64,000 nt of DNA from Rhodanobacter lindaniclasticus (GTDB lineage: Bacteria > Pseudomonadota > Gammaproteobacteria > Xanthomonadales > Rhodanobacteraceae). How positions within the stretch are numbered: position 1 is the stretch's first letter; each line of letters opens with the position of its first letter. The notes under the pieces were generated by a model that saw only the letters and a list, made by a program, of their open reading frames with translations, made no database searches and was not told the DNA's origin. The stretch lies in the NCBI RefSeq assembly GCF_004799035.1, contig NZ_MWIO01000026.1, positions 62,001-126,000 of the forward strand, written 5' to 3'. The translations under genes and the position numbers were made by a program. Positions 55,391 through 64,000 of the stretch are shown here, piece by piece.

Positions 55391-57484
55391 TCAGCGCACG
55401 GTGGCGCCGGGCTTGGCGCCCTGGTCGGCATCGAGCAGGAACAGGTCGCTGCCGCCGTCGCCGGCGGAGAGGATCATGCCTTCGGACAGGCCGAAGCGCA
55501 TCTTGCGCGGGGCCAGGTTGGCGATGAACACCACGTTGCGGCCGACCAGCTTCTCCGGTTCTGCGTAGGCGGCGCGGATGCCGGAGAAGATCTGGCGCGT
55601 GCCCAGCGCGCCGGCGTCCAGCTCGAAACGCAGCAGTTTGTCCGAGCCCTCCACGAATTCGCAGACGGTGACCTTGCCGATGCGCAGGTCGAGCCTGGCG
55701 AAGTCGTCGATGCCGATGGTGGCGGGTGCGTCGCCGGCAGCGGGTGCCGGGGCTGGTTTGGCGGTGTCGTTCATGGCTTTCTTTTTCGCGGGAGCAGGTG
55801 CGGCAGCGGGAGCGCCGAGCGATTCCTTCGAGGCTTCCACCATGGCTTCGACGCGCTTGGGATCGATGCGAGCCAGCAACGGTTCGAAGGTGCTGACGCG
55901 GTGGCCGTGGAGTTCGCGGCGGGCGTCGTCGAAACCGGTGATCGGTGCGGCGAGGAACTGTTCGGCGGCGGCGACAGTGGCCGGCAGCACCGGCTTGAGC
56001 AGGCCGGACAGCAGGCGGAAGCCGTGCAGGGCCAGCGTGCAGACCTGCTGCAGTTCGGCGCGGCGGACTTCGTCCCTGGCGATCAGCCACGGCGCCTTGG
56101 CCGCGATGTAGCCGTTGACCAGATCGGCGATGGTGACGAAGCGGCGGGTGACTTCGGCGAACTCGCCGGTTTCATACAGCGCGTCGATGCCGTGGTAATG
56201 CGACAGCAGGGTCTGCCACAGCGCGGCTTCCTCGGCTTCGAAACGGTCGGCCAGCTTGCCGTCGAAGAACTTCTGCACGAAGCCGGCAGTGCGGCTGGCG
56301 ATGTTCACCCACTTGCCGACCAGGTGCGAGTTGATCCGCTCCTCGAACGCCTTCAGGTCCAGATCCACGTCCACCGGCGCGTCGTTGAGCATGGTGGCGA
56401 AGTAGTAGCGCAGGAACTCCGGATGGATGCCCGCGTCGAGGTAGGTGCGCGCCTGGATGAAGGTGCCGCGCGACTTGGACATCTTGGCGCCGTTCACCGT
56501 GAGGTAGCCGTTGACGTGCAGTGCGGTGGGCGTGCGGAAGCCCGCGCCGTGCAGCATCGCCGGCCAGAACAGGCCGTGGAAGTTGATGATGTCCTTGCCG
56601 ATGAAGTGGTGCATCTCGGTGGTGCTGTCCGGCCCGAGGAAGTCGTCGAACTTCAGCCCGGTCCTGTCGCACAACGCCTTGAAGCTGGCCAGGTAACCGA
56701 CCGGCGCGTCCAGCCACACATAGAAGAACTTGCCCGGCGCGTCGGGGATCGGGAAGCCGAAGTAGGGTGCATCGCGCGAGATGTCCCAGTCCTTCAGGCC
56801 GCCGTCCAGCCACTCGCGCAGCTTGGCAGCGACGCCGCTGTCGGCCACCGGTTTGCCATGGGTGAACTTGCCGGCGAACCAGTCGCGCAGCAGCGGCTCG
56901 AATTTGGAGAGCTCGAAAAAGTAATGCTCCGAATCGCGCAGTTCCGGCTTGGCGCCGGACATCACAGAATACGGGTTGATCAGGTCGGTGGGCGCATAGG
57001 TGGCGCCGCAGTTCTCGCAGTTGTCACCGTACTGGTCCGGCGTCTTGCACACCGGGCAGGTGCCCTTGATGTAGCGGTCGGGCAGGAACATCTGCTTCTC
57101 GGGGTCGAACAACTGCTGGATGTCGCGCCTGGCGATGTAGCCGGCGTCGCGCAGGCGCGTGTAGATCAGCGAGGCCAGCTCGCGGTTCTCGTCCGAATGG
57201 GTGGTGTGGTAGTGGTCGAAGCTGAAGTTGAAGTCGGCGAAGTCGGCTTCATGGCCGGCGCGGATGCCGGCGATGAAGGCCTCCGGCGTCATGCCGGCCT
57301 TCTCGGCGGCCAGCATGATCGGCGTGCCGTGCGCGTCGTCGGCCGCCACGAAATGCACCTCGTTGCCCATCATCCGCTGCGCGCGCACCCAGATGTCGGT
57401 CTGGATGTAGCCCAGCATGTGGCCCAGGTGCAGCGGACCGTTCGCGTAGGGCAGGGCGTGGGTGACGAGCAGGCGACGACTCAT
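55391..57484 (-). CDS. metG: Methionyl-tRNA synthetase
   Basis: Class I synthetase of 697 residues. HIGH-like motif PYANGPLHLGHM, zinc knuckle CPVCKTPDQYGDNCENCG, KMSKS in AKMSKSRGTFI. The C-terminal tRNA-binding EMAP/OB domain (about 580-697) holds DFARLDLRIGKVTVCEF, separated from the catalytic part by a Lys/Ala/Pro-rich linker. Dimeric type. Start ATG 57484. Confidence 0.97.
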   Translation of the reverse strand: MSRRLLVTHALPYANGPLHLGHMLGYIQTDIWVRAQRMMGNEVHFVAADDAHGTPIMLAAEKAGMTPEAFIAGIRAGHEADFADFNFSFDHYHTTHSDENRELASLIYTRLRDAGYIARRDIQQLFDPEKQMFLPDRYIKGTCPVCKTPDQYGDNCENCGATYAPTDLINPYSVMSGAKPELRDSEHYFFELSKFEPLLRDWFAGKFTHGKPVADSGVAAKLREWLDGGLKDWDISRDAPYFGFPIPDAPGKFFYVWLDAPVGYLASFKALCDRTGLKFDDFLGPDSTTEMHHFIGKDIINFHGLFWPAMLHGAGFRTPTALHVNGYLTVNGAKMSKSRGTFIQARTYLDAGIHPEFLRYYFATMLNDAPVDVDLDLKAFEERINSHLVGKWVNIASRTAGFVQKFFDGKLADRFEAEEAALWQTLLSHYHGIDALYETGEFAEVTRRFVTIADLVNGYIAAKAPWLIARDEVRRAELQQVCTLALHGFRLLSGLLKPVLPATVAAAEQFLAAPITGFDDARRELHGHRVSTFEPLLARIDPKRVEAMVEASKESLGAPAAAPAPAKKKAMNDTAKPAPAPAAGDAPATIGIDDFARLDLRIGKVTVCEFVEGSDKLLRFELDAGALGTRQIFSGIRAAYAEPEKLVGRNVVFIANLAPRKMRFGLSEGMILSAGDGGSDLFLLDADQGAKPGATVR

Positions 57485-57660
57485 GAGGTACGGGGCTTCC
57501 TTGAGGGACTGCGCATTATGGCATGCGCCTCTGCCGGTATTGGCCGTCCGGATGGCCGTGTGGCGGCGCGCGTGACGCTTGCATGCGGGATTTCTCCATC
57601 GGCGGCGCCCGCGCGATTGTGTACAGTGCCGTGTCTGGTGTCGCGGGTTTCGGAGCGCAT

Positions 57661-58821
57661 GTGAGCAGAGTCATTTCGGCAGCCGTGGATCGCGGCGGCC
57701 TTGCACCGGCGGCGCGCGCCACGCGGTTGATCTTCCTGGTGTCGGGCATCGGCATGGCGGCGTGGGCGCCGATGGTGCCGTACGCGAAGGCTCGGCTCGG
57801 CCTGGACGATGCCTCGCTGGGCCTGGTCCTGCTGGCCTTCGGCGGTGGCTCGATGCTGGTGATGCCGCTGGTCGGCTGGCTCACCCAGCGATATGGCAAC
57901 CGGCGGGTGATCGTCGTCGGCGGCGTGTTGCTGTGCGTGGCGCTGCCGGGGTTGGCGCTCGCCGCCCACGCGGTCGCGCTGGCGACGATCCTGTTCTGCT
58001 TCGGCATGGCGCTGGGCGCGGTCGACGTGGCGATGAACGCGCATGCGGTGGAAGTGGAGCGCCGCGCCGGGCGACCGATGATGTCGGGCTTCCATGGCCT
58101 GTTCAGCGTCGGCGGTCTGGGCGGCGCGCTGGGCATGAGCGTGTTGCTGGCGCTGGGCCTGCCGCTGTTTGCCGCCGCGCTGCTGGTTGCGGCGTTGCTG
58201 GCGGCGGTGGTGGCGGTGCAATGGTCCAGCCTGCTCGACGAAGCGCGCGCCACGGTGGCCCGCGCCAAGGCGTTCGCCATGCCGCGCGGCATCGTGCTGC
58301 TGCTGGGCTTGCTCTGTTTCATCAGCTTCCTGGCCGAGGGCGCGATGCTGGACTGGAGCGCCGTGTTCCTGCGCGAATTTCGAGGTTTCGACGCGGCCAC
58401 CGCGGGCGTCGGCTATGCCGGATTCTCGGTGGCGATGGCGCTGGTTCGCCTGGTCGGTGACCGGGTGGTGGCGCGCATCGGCCCGGTGCTGACGGTGCGC
58501 CTGGGCGCCAGTCTGGCGGCGGCGGGCTTCCTGCTGGCGACGCTGGTGGCGTGGCCGCCGGCGGCGCTGATCGGCTTCGTGCTGGTGGGTTTCGGCGCCG
58601 CCAATATCGTGCCGGTGATGTTCGGCGCGGCTGGCCGGCTGCCGGGCGCGTCGCCGGAAATCTCGCTGGCCACGGTGACCATGCTGGGCTACGCGGGCCT
58701 GCTCAGCGGCCCGGCCCTGATCGGCTTCCTGGCCCAGGCCAGCAACCTGGCGGCGGCACTGGCCGCGGTGGCCGGATTGCTGCTGCTGACTGCCGCGTCG
58801 GCGCGGTGGGTGCGTGAGTGA
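57661..58821 (+). CDS. Major facilitator superfamily transporter
   Basis: A 386-residue protein with about twelve transmembrane segments, starting at GTG 57661 with GGAG about seven bases before. It has GIGMAAWAPMVPYAKARLGL, GRPMMSGFHGLFSVGGLGGA and AEGAMLDWSAVFLREF, the pattern of the YbjJ-like MFS branch. Substrate unknown. The frame is open upstream to 57523, but that part is not membrane-like. Confidence 0.85.
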   Translation: MSRVISAAVDRGGLAPAARATRLIFLVSGIGMAAWAPMVPYAKARLGLDDASLGLVLLAFGGGSMLVMPLVGWLTQRYGNRRVIVVGGVLLCVALPGLALAAHAVALATILFCFGMALGAVDVAMNAHAVEVERRAGRPMMSGFHGLFSVGGLGGALGMSVLLALGLPLFAAALLVAALLAAVVAVQWSSLLDEARATVARAKAFAMPRGIVLLLGLLCFISFLAEGAMLDWSAVFLREFRGFDAATAGVGYAGFSVAMALVRLVGDRVVARIGPVLTVRLGASLAAAGFLLATLVAWPPAALIGFVLVGFGAANIVPVMFGAAGRLPGASPEISLATVTMLGYAGLLSGPALIGFLAQASNLAAALAAVAGLLLLTAASARWVRE

Positions 58822-58840
58822 ACATCGGCGGCACAGATGA

Positions 58841-58873
58841 GACGCCCCGCACCGGTGGCCGGGGCGGGGCGTC
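58841..58873. repeat. Hairpin between convergent MFS and DUF2147 genes
   Basis: GACGCCCCGC (58841-58850) pairs perfectly with GCGGGGCGTC (58864-58873). The loop contains CCGG TGG CCGG. No T tract on either side; may limit read-through. Confidence 0.5.
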
Positions 58874-58898
58874 GAAGGTCAGATGATGAGGCGCAACC

Positions 58899-59363
58899 TC
58901 AGGGCTGGCGTTCCCACTGCTGCGAACGGCCGACCCAGGAAAAGCCGATGTAGCCGCGCACGTTGAGCTTCTGGCCGCCGTCGAGCATCGACAGCTTGAC
59001 CTTGTAGACCTTGCCGGTTTTCGGGTCGAGGATGTGGCCGCCGCTCCAGACGTCATCGTCCTGGTGCACGCCCCACATGATGTTCATTCCCTCGATCGGC
59101 TTGTCCTTGCGCTCGCCGTCGCATTTCTTGCACAACGCCACCTCGCCGTCGCGGGCGATGTCTTCGGGACTGCGGTTGAGCAGCTTGACGATGGTGGCCT
59201 TGAGTTCGCCGTTCTCGTCGGTGATCTGCACGATCGACTTGGCCTGGCCGCTCTCGTCGTCGATGGTTTTCCAGTTGCCCACGGGGGTGTCGTTGGCGGC
59301 CAGTGCCGAGCCGGCGGCGAGCAGCAGGCAGGTGGCGAAGGCAAAGCGTCGTGCTGACTTCAT
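58899..59363 (-). CDS. Exported DUF2147 family protein
   Basis: A 154-residue protein with a signal peptide (MKSARRFAFATCLLLAAGSALA). The DUF2147 core has PVGNWKTIDDESGQAKSIVQ, CKKCDGERKDKPIEGMNIMWG and GGHILDPKTGKVYKVKL, ending RGYIGFSWVGRSQQWER. A CKKC motif (about residue 78) may bind metal or form a disulfide. Lipocalin-like fold, function unknown. Confidence 0.85.
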   Translation of the reverse strand: MKSARRFAFATCLLLAAGSALAANDTPVGNWKTIDDESGQAKSIVQITDENGELKATIVKLLNRSPEDIARDGEVALCKKCDGERKDKPIEGMNIMWGVHQDDDVWSGGHILDPKTGKVYKVKLSMLDGGQKLNVRGYIGFSWVGRSQQWERQP

Positions 59364-59534
59364 GGCGTCTCTCCCGTACGAAAGCGTATGGAATCGAGAC
59401 TGGCGAGGTTCGGCGAGGCCGTCAAGCTGCATTGCGCCATGGCTGCCGGCGCGCCGGTACGGCGCTGATCTGTGTCAGCCGGCCGTTTGCAGCGCGCTGG
59501 CATAATGGGCGTCTCTCTCGATGACCGAACCGAC

Positions 59535-60629
59535 ATGACGCAGGCGAATGAAGCCCTGGTCCGCCAGATCCTGGGCGGGCTGATCGATACCCATACCGGC
59601 GCCCCGCTGGGCGAGGCCGTGCGCGCCGTGGGCGTCGATGGCGGTCGGGTTTCGGTGGACCTGCAGCTCGGTTATCCCGCCGCCGGCGCGATCGAGGCGA
59701 TCACCGCGCGGGTGCGCGAGGCGTTGCAGGCCGATCCGGGCATCGAGTCGGCGACGGTGTCGATCACCAGCCGCATCCACGTGCACAAGGTGCAGGGCAC
59801 GCTGGGGCCGCTGCCGAACGTGAAGAACATCATCGTGGTCGCCTCGGGCAAGGGTGGCGTGGGCAAGTCCACCGTGTCGGCCAACCTGGCGCTGGCGCTG
59901 CAGGCCGAAGGCGCGAAGGTCGGCGTGATGGACGCCGACATCTACGGCCCCAGCCAGCCCACCATGCTCGGCGTGCACGGCAAGCCCGCCTCGCCCGACG
60001 GCAAGAGCATCCTGCCGATGCAGGCGCACGGCATGCCGGTGATGTCGATCGGCTTCCTGGTGGAGGAAGACACGCCGATGATCTGGCGTGGCCCGATGGT
60101 GACACAGGCGATGATGCAGCTGATCACCGACACCCGCTGGGAGCAGCTCGACTACCTCGTCGTCGACCTGCCGCCCGGCACCGGCGACATCCAGCTCACG
60201 CTGTCGCAGAAGGTACCGGTGGCCGGCGCGGTGATCGTCACCACGCCGCAGGACATCGCCCTGCTGGACGCGCGCAAGGCGCTCAAGATGTTCGAGAAGG
60301 TCGAGGTGCCGGTGCTCGGCGTGGTGGAGAACATGGCCACGCATGTCTGCTCCAACTGCGGGCACGAGGAGAACATTTTCGGCGAGGGCGGCGGTGAGCG
60401 CATGGCCACGCAGTACGGCGCGGCCTACCTCGGCTCGCTGCCGCTGGACATCCGCATCCGCGAACAGGCCGACGGCGGCAACCCGTCGGTGGCGGCGATG
60501 CCGGACTCGGACATCGCAGCGCGTTACCGCGAGATCGCCCGCAACGCCGCCGGCCGGCTGTCGCGCCAGCCGCGCAACAAGTCGCTGGGACTGGGCAAGA
60601 TCGTGGTGCAGGGCGTGCCCTCTGCATGA
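59535..60629 (+). CDS. apbC: Iron-sulfur cluster carrier ATPase Mrp/ApbC
   Basis: A 364-residue protein. The N-terminal MIP18-like domain is LVRQILGGLIDTHTGAPLGE. The deviant Walker A P-loop is ASGKGGVGKSTVSANLAL. DADIYGPSQPTMLG and DLPPGTGDIQLTL follow, and a cluster-binding CxxC lies in HVCSNCGHEENIF. Start ATG 59535; CATAAT (59501-59506) upstream fits a promoter and argues against the earlier ATG 59505. Overlaps the next gene by ATGA. Confidence 0.94.
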   Translation: MTQANEALVRQILGGLIDTHTGAPLGEAVRAVGVDGGRVSVDLQLGYPAAGAIEAITARVREALQADPGIESATVSITSRIHVHKVQGTLGPLPNVKNIIVVASGKGGVGKSTVSANLALALQAEGAKVGVMDADIYGPSQPTMLGVHGKPASPDGKSILPMQAHGMPVMSIGFLVEEDTPMIWRGPMVTQAMMQLITDTRWEQLDYLVVDLPPGTGDIQLTLSQKVPVAGAVIVTTPQDIALLDARKALKMFEKVEVPVLGVVENMATHVCSNCGHEENIFGEGGGERMATQYGAAYLGSLPLDIRIREQADGGNPSVAAMPDSDIAARYREIARNAAGRLSRQPRNKSLGLGKIVVQGVPSA

Positions 60630-61168
60630 CGGCGCCGCGGCGCGTGCTTTGCCTGTGCGGCAGCTTGCGCCGGGTGTCGTCGAATCGCGCCGCGCTGGAA
60701 GCCGCGCGCCAACTGGCCACGGCACCGCTCGACCTGGTATTGCATGACGCGCTGGGCGCGCTGCCGCTGTTCAATCCGGATGACGAGGTCGACCCGCTGC
60801 CGCCATCGGTGCTGGCCTTGCGCGAAGCCGTCGGCGCCGCGGATGCGTTGCTGATCGCCTGCCCCGAATACGCCCATGGCGTGCCCGGCGCGTTCAAGAA
60901 CCTGCTCGACTGGCTGGTCGGCAGTCTGGAGTTCCCCGGCAAGCCGGTGCTGCTGCTGAACACCAGCGCGCGCGGCTCCTGCCATGCCCAGCAGGCGCTG
61001 GCGGAGGTTCTCTCCACCATGTCCGCTCGCCTGCTGGCGGTGCAACCCGTGACGGTGCCGCTGCCCGGCGCCGGTTGCATGGCGGCGCAGGTGCTGGCCA
61101 GCGCGGAATGTTGTGCGGCGCTACGCACGGCGCTGGATATGCTGGCCGACCTCCCGCCCCACCTGTAG
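60626..61168 (+). CDS. NADPH-dependent FMN reductase family protein
   Basis: A 180-residue flavodoxin-fold reductase. FMN phosphate loop [16 protein letters not shown], and [21 protein letters not shown] is the family signature. It likely reduces FMN or quinones with NADPH. Translationally coupled to apbC. The stop codon sits at the start of a 29-bp perfect inverted repeat. Confidence 0.88.
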   Translation: MTAPRRVLCLCGSLRRVSSNRAALEAARQLATAPLDLVLHDALGALPLFNPDDEVDPLPPSVLALREAVGAADALLIACPEYAHGVPGAFKNLLDWLVGSLEFPGKPVLLLNTSARGSCHAQQALAEVLSTMSARLLAVQPVTVPLPGAGCMAAQVLASAECCAALRTALDMLADLPPHL

Positions 61169-61235
61169 GAGCCCGCTGGCGGGCGATGCTCTTGGCGGAA
61201 TTCGGGAAGAGCATCGCCCGCCAGCGGGCTCCTAC
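61165..61235. repeat. REPIN-like element: perfect 29-bp inverted repeat with GTAG ends
   Basis: Left arm 61165-61193 (starts GTAGGAGCCCGCTGGCGGGC) and right arm 61207-61235 (ends GGGCTCCTAC) are exact reverse complements over 29 bp, around a 13-base loop. GTAG at the outer ends and an inner self-complementary CCCGCTGGCGGG are hallmarks of REP doublets and of the Stenotrophomonas GTAG repeats. The left arm contains the stop codon of the FMN reductase gene. Confidence 0.88.
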
Positions 61236-61338
61236 GAGTGGCAGTAGTGCGGCCGGCTGGCGCAGCGGTATCCCGACCATGTATTTTTGTCGTTTTGCAC
61301 CCGACCTGACGGGCGCAACGCCATCGACCGGAGAGCGC

Positions 61339-61905
61339 GTGAGCATCAAATCCGACAAGTGGATCCGCCGCATGGCCGCGGGCCAGGGCATGATCGAGCC
61401 GTTCGAGCCGGGCCAGGTCAAGCAGAACGACAGCGGGCGCATCGTCTCCTACGGCACCTCCAGCTACGGCTACGACGTGCGCTGCGCGCGCGAGTTCAAG
61501 ATCTTCACCAACATCAACTCGACCATCGTCGACCCCAAGGCATTCGACCCGGACAGCTTCGTCGACGTGCAGTCGGATGTATGCATCATCCCGCCGAACT
61601 CGTTCGCGCTGGCGCGCACGGTGGAGTACTTCCGCATCCCGCGCAACGTGCTGGTGGTGTGCCTGGGCAAGAGCACCTATGCACGCTGCGGCATCATCGT
61701 CAACGTGACGCCGCTGGAGCCGGAGTGGGAAGGCCACGTGACGCTGGAGTTCTCCAATACCACGCCGCTGCCGGCGAAGATCTACGCCAACGAGGGCGTG
61801 GCGCAGATGCTGTTCTTCGAGTCGGACGAGGAGTGCGAGACCAGCTACAAGGACCGCGGCGGCAAGTACCAGGGCCAGCAGGGCGTGACCCTGCCGCGTA
61901 CCTGA
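61339..61905 (+). CDS. dcd: dCTP deaminase
   Basis: Converts dCTP to dUTP for thymidylate synthesis. It is 188 residues from GTG 61339, with GGAG nine bases before. The family core [20 protein letters not shown] then [20 protein letters not shown] and [11 protein letters not shown] holds the catalytic Glu. [13 protein letters not shown] is the usual start. No dUTPase fusion. Confidence 0.95.
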   Translation: MSIKSDKWIRRMAAGQGMIEPFEPGQVKQNDSGRIVSYGTSSYGYDVRCAREFKIFTNINSTIVDPKAFDPDSFVDVQSDVCIIPPNSFALARTVEYFRIPRNVLVVCLGKSTYARCGIIVNVTPLEPEWEGHVTLEFSNTTPLPAKIYANEGVAQMLFFESDEECETSYKDRGGKYQGQQGVTLPRT

Positions 61906-61988
61906 CCGCAGGTTCCCGCGGGTCACGCCCGCGCCGCGCCGGGCTGCTAGACTCCACCGTTGCCCGAACGCCCTGTCTGGAGAGCTGC

Positions 61989-62486
61989 ATGAGCCGAATG
62001 TCCACCCTGCTTTTCCGCCTGTCTGCCGCGATCATGCTGGGCAGTGTCCTGCTGCTGGCCGGCTGCCATCGCAATCAGGTCAAGCAAGAGCAAAACCTGG
62101 CGGCGTCGATGAAGGGCCAGTTCGACCTCACCCTGCAGGCCTACAAGGACGGCCAGTTCCTGCTCGATGGCGGGGTGCTGTCGGCGGTCGACGTGGGCAG
62201 CCATTTCGCCTACCTGCGCGACCAGGGTCATCTGCCCAAGAAGGTGCTGCTGATCGACAGCGACGACGCCAAGGTGGGCAAGAAGCACCTGCAGTACCTG
62301 GCGCGGATGGCGATCGACTACCACTTTGGCGCCTATTTCTTCGACAGCAAGGGCCGCCTCACCGAGATCAGCCCGGTCGACGTCAAGGCACGCAAGCTCG
62401 AGGATTACCACAAGCCCGAGCGGCAACCGCAAAGCGACCAGGGTACGGACGCCAGCGGCCGCTCCTACGACGCGGCGGGGCACTGA
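61989..62486 (+). CDS. Predicted lipoprotein of unknown function
   Basis: A 165-residue protein. Signal MSRMSTLLFRLSAAIMLGSV with lipobox LLLAGC. The mature region has FDLTLQAYKDGQFLLDGGVL and KKVLLIDSDDAKVGKKHLQY, with charged C-terminus. No known domain recognised. ATG 61998 is an alternative start. Followed by a bidirectional terminator. Confidence 0.7.
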   Translation: MSRMSTLLFRLSAAIMLGSVLLLAGCHRNQVKQEQNLAASMKGQFDLTLQAYKDGQFLLDGGVLSAVDVGSHFAYLRDQGHLPKKVLLIDSDDAKVGKKHLQYLARMAIDYHFGAYFFDSKGRLTEISPVDVKARKLEDYHKPERQPQSDQGTDASGRSYDAAGH

Positions 62487-62515
62487 TCCGGGCGGCGCAG
62501 CCGGTCGTGAAATGG

Positions 62516-62546
62516 AAAAGCCCGTGGCGCGAGCCGCGGGCTTTTT
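62516..62546. terminator. Bidirectional intrinsic terminator between lipoprotein gene and pcp
   Basis: GCCCGTGGC (62520-62528) pairs with GCCGCGGGC (62533-62541; one G-U) around GCGA, with AAAA before and TTTTT after. Serves both convergent genes. Confidence 0.85.
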
Positions 62547-62570
62547 CGTTGGCGGGGCCATGCCGCAGCT

Positions 62571-63227
62571 TCAGTCGAGCGTGCCCGCGCCGCGGCGGAT
62601 GTCGCGCGGGGTGACGGCCGCCACCCGCAATGCGATTTCCAGGCCGCGCACCATCTCCTCCAGCGCCATGCTGGGCGCTCCGTGTCGCGACGCGGCCTGC
62701 AGCGGCAGCCAGGGGATATGGATGAAGCCGGCGCGCACACCGCGCTTGCGCGCGGCCCAGTGCAGCATCGCGTAGGCAAGGTGATTGCACACGTAGGTGC
62801 CGGCGGTATGTGAAATCGCCGCGGGCACGCCGGCCTCGTGCAGCGCGGCCAGCATCGCCTTCAACGGCAGGGTGCTGAAGTAGGCCGCAGGCGCGCCGGC
62901 GATCACCGGCTCGTCGATCGGCTGGGCGCCGGCGTTGTCGGGAATCCGCGCGTCCTGCAGGTTGATCGCCACGCGTTCCAGCGACAACTGCGTGCGTCCG
63001 CCGGCCTGACCCACGCCCAGCACGATCGCCGGTGCCGTTTCGCGCAGCGCGGCCTTGAGCAGGCGCAGCGAGGCGGCGAACTCGGTGGGGATCTGCCGCG
63101 CCACCACCCGGTGCCCGCCGATGCGCCGCCCGTGCAGGGCGCGCGCGGCTTCCCACGAGGGGTTGATCGTCTCGCCGCCGAACGGGTCGAAGCCGGTCAG
63201 CAGGATGCGTGGCAGGGTCTTGCTCAT
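62571..63227 (-). CDS. pcp: Pyroglutamyl-peptidase I
   Basis: Cysteine peptidase removing N-terminal pyroglutamate. It is 218 residues. Start MSKTLPRILLTGFDPFGGET. Substrate loop GVGQAGGRTQLSLERVAINL, catalytic Cys in SHTAGTYVCNHLAYAML and His in AGFIHIPWLP. Directly downstream of a DUF979 gene, the same neighbourhood seen in many bacteria, which suggests a shared role in pyroglutamate use. Confidence 0.94.
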   Translation of the reverse strand: MSKTLPRILLTGFDPFGGETINPSWEAARALHGRRIGGHRVVARQIPTEFAASLRLLKAALRETAPAIVLGVGQAGGRTQLSLERVAINLQDARIPDNAGAQPIDEPVIAGAPAAYFSTLPLKAMLAALHEAGVPAAISHTAGTYVCNHLAYAMLHWAARKRGVRAGFIHIPWLPLQAASRHGAPSMALEEMVRGLEIALRVAAVTPRDIRRGAGTLD

Positions 63228-63241
63228 CGGGCCTCGCACGT

Positions 63242-64000
63242 TCAACGAAAGACCAGCAGCCACATCATGGTGAACGTGCTGGCGAAGATCCACACGGCGC
63301 TCCAGGCTTGCGCCTTGATCACGCCGTACGGATTGCGCAATTCCAGCAGCGCCGCCGGCACCAGGTTGAAGTCGGCCGCCATCGGCGTCAGCAGGGTACC
63401 GCAGTAGCCGCACAGCATGCCCATCGCACCGAGGATGGCGGGGTGCGCGCCGTGCTGGTGGATCAGCAGCGGCAGGCCGATGCCGGCCATCATCACCGGA
63501 AACGCGGCAAACGCGTTGCCCATGATGACGGTGAACAGCACCATGCCCAGCGCGAACACCGCCAGCGCCGCGGTGGCGTTGCCGGTGGGCAGGAAATCGG
63601 TGGCGATCTCGGCGATCGCCGCGCCCACGCCGCTGCGCGTGAACACCTGGCCCAACGCCGCCAGCAGCAACGGCAGCAGCGCGGCCCAGCCGATCGCGTC
63701 GAGCAACCGCCGGCCTTCGGCCACGCCTTCTAGCACCGGCGTTCGCGCCACCCGCGCAGCGGCCAGCAGGGCAATCACGCAGGCCAGCGCCAGCCCGGTC
63801 AGCGTCATCTGCGACTTGGCGAACAGCGCGAAGTGGCCGATCACCAGGTAGCCGCCGAACAAGGCCACCAGCAGGGTCACCAGCGGAATCAGCAGGGCAG
63901 GCCCGAACAGCCGGTGGCCGAGCGCGATCGCCGACTGCAGGCGTTGCTCCGCCGTGCGGTTTTCCGGATGCGCCTGGCGGCGCAACCGCGGCGCCAGGCA
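63242..64000 (-). CDS. DUF979 family permease (5' part beyond the window)
   Basis: At least 253 codons open to the right edge; the ATG at 63985 is probably internal because the family is about 310 residues. It is very hydrophobic, with about seven membrane spans visible. Signatures are MGNAFAAFPVMMAGIGLPLL and GMLCGYCGTLLTPMAADFNLVPAALLELRNPYGVIKAQ near the end. DUF979 is usually paired with DUF969 as a transporter; DUF969 would lie beyond 64000. pcp follows after 14 bases. Confidence 0.88.
   Translation of the reverse strand, partial: CLAPRLRRQAHPENRTAEQRLQSAIALGHRLFGPALLIPLVTLLVALFGGYLVIGHFALFAKSQMTLTGLALACVIALLAAARVARTPVLEGVAEGRRLLDAIGWAALLPLLLAALGQVFTRSGVGAAIAEIATDFLPTGNATAALAVFALGMVLFTVIMGNAFAAFPVMMAGIGLPLLIHQHGAHPAILGAMGMLCGYCGTLLTPMAADFNLVPAALLELRNPYGVIKAQAWSAVWIFASTFTMMWLLVFR

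Noticed and set aside
58841-58873. Intrinsic terminator after the MFS gene
   Set aside because: A strong stem but no T tract on either strand; listed only as a hairpin.

Overview
The window is a dense, GC-rich chromosomal segment from a gammaproteobacterium of the Xanthomonadales. The best fit is the Rhodanobacter/Dyella side of that order. The placement rests on an acetylated arginine route (N-acetylornithine carbamoyltransferase with Glu92, an ArgE-like acetylcitrulline deacetylase, and a fused N-acetylglutamate kinase/synthase) running straight into proB-proA. It also rests on the ypjD/ffh-rpsP-rimM-trmD-rplS order, a FimX-type c-di-GMP protein, and GTAG-type and 'GTCATTCCCGC'-type dispersed repeats. 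No rRNA, tRNA, CRISPR array, prophage or insertion sequence was seen; mobile DNA is limited to short palindromic repeats.

Layout. 1-12 kb is core information processing: asnS (cut by the left edge), iscA, rpsF-rpsR-rplI, dnaB (two DnaA-box-like sites upstream), alr, radA, divergent ypjD/ffh, then rpsP-rimM-trmD-rplS. 12-16 kb holds a degenerate GGDEF/EAL protein (FimX type), and epmB divergent from its substrate gene efp. 16-21 kb is mtaD-yciI-ubiG-gph, a phytoene-synthase-like gene and folE2. 21-25 kb has yidD, a DksA-family protein with a long Lys/Ala-rich N-terminal domain and an eroded zinc finger, sufE, cysS and a glycine-zipper protein. 25.7-38.1 kb is the arginine/proline cluster: a leader, argF', paiB-like, osmC-like, argG, argE', argBA, argC, argH, two proB copies and proA. 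38-48 kb is accessory: an M28 peptidase, two convergent paralogues of unknown function, an exported methyltransferase, small exported proteins and a LytS/LytTR two-component pair. 48-64 kb is housekeeping and accessory: HDOD, LLM oxidoreductase, RIO kinase, FKBP lipoprotein, yaeQ, a pseudouridine synthase, nth-rnfB, metG, an MFS transporter, DUF2147, mrp, an FMN reductase, dcd, a lipoprotein, pcp and DUF979 (cut by the right edge).

Most striking points. (1) The region before argF' reads as a ribosome-mediated attenuator: an Arg-rich short ORF, a strong intrinsic terminator, and an 8-bp perfect antiterminator pairing that overlaps the leader stop codon. (2) A palindromic repeat has been inserted in frame in argE', adding about 45 residues; a related palindrome lies between argBA and argC. 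(3) The DksA-like protein combines a histone-like tail, loss of three of four zinc cysteines and an altered coiled-coil tip. (4) proB is tandemly duplicated. (5) A pair of EAHN-motif exported proteins sits as a convergent inverted duplication. (6) A perfect 29-bp inverted repeat (REPIN-like) overlaps a stop codon at 61.2 kb.

Coordinates and motifs were read directly from the sequence. Family assignments come from remembered family signatures and gene order, not from a database search.
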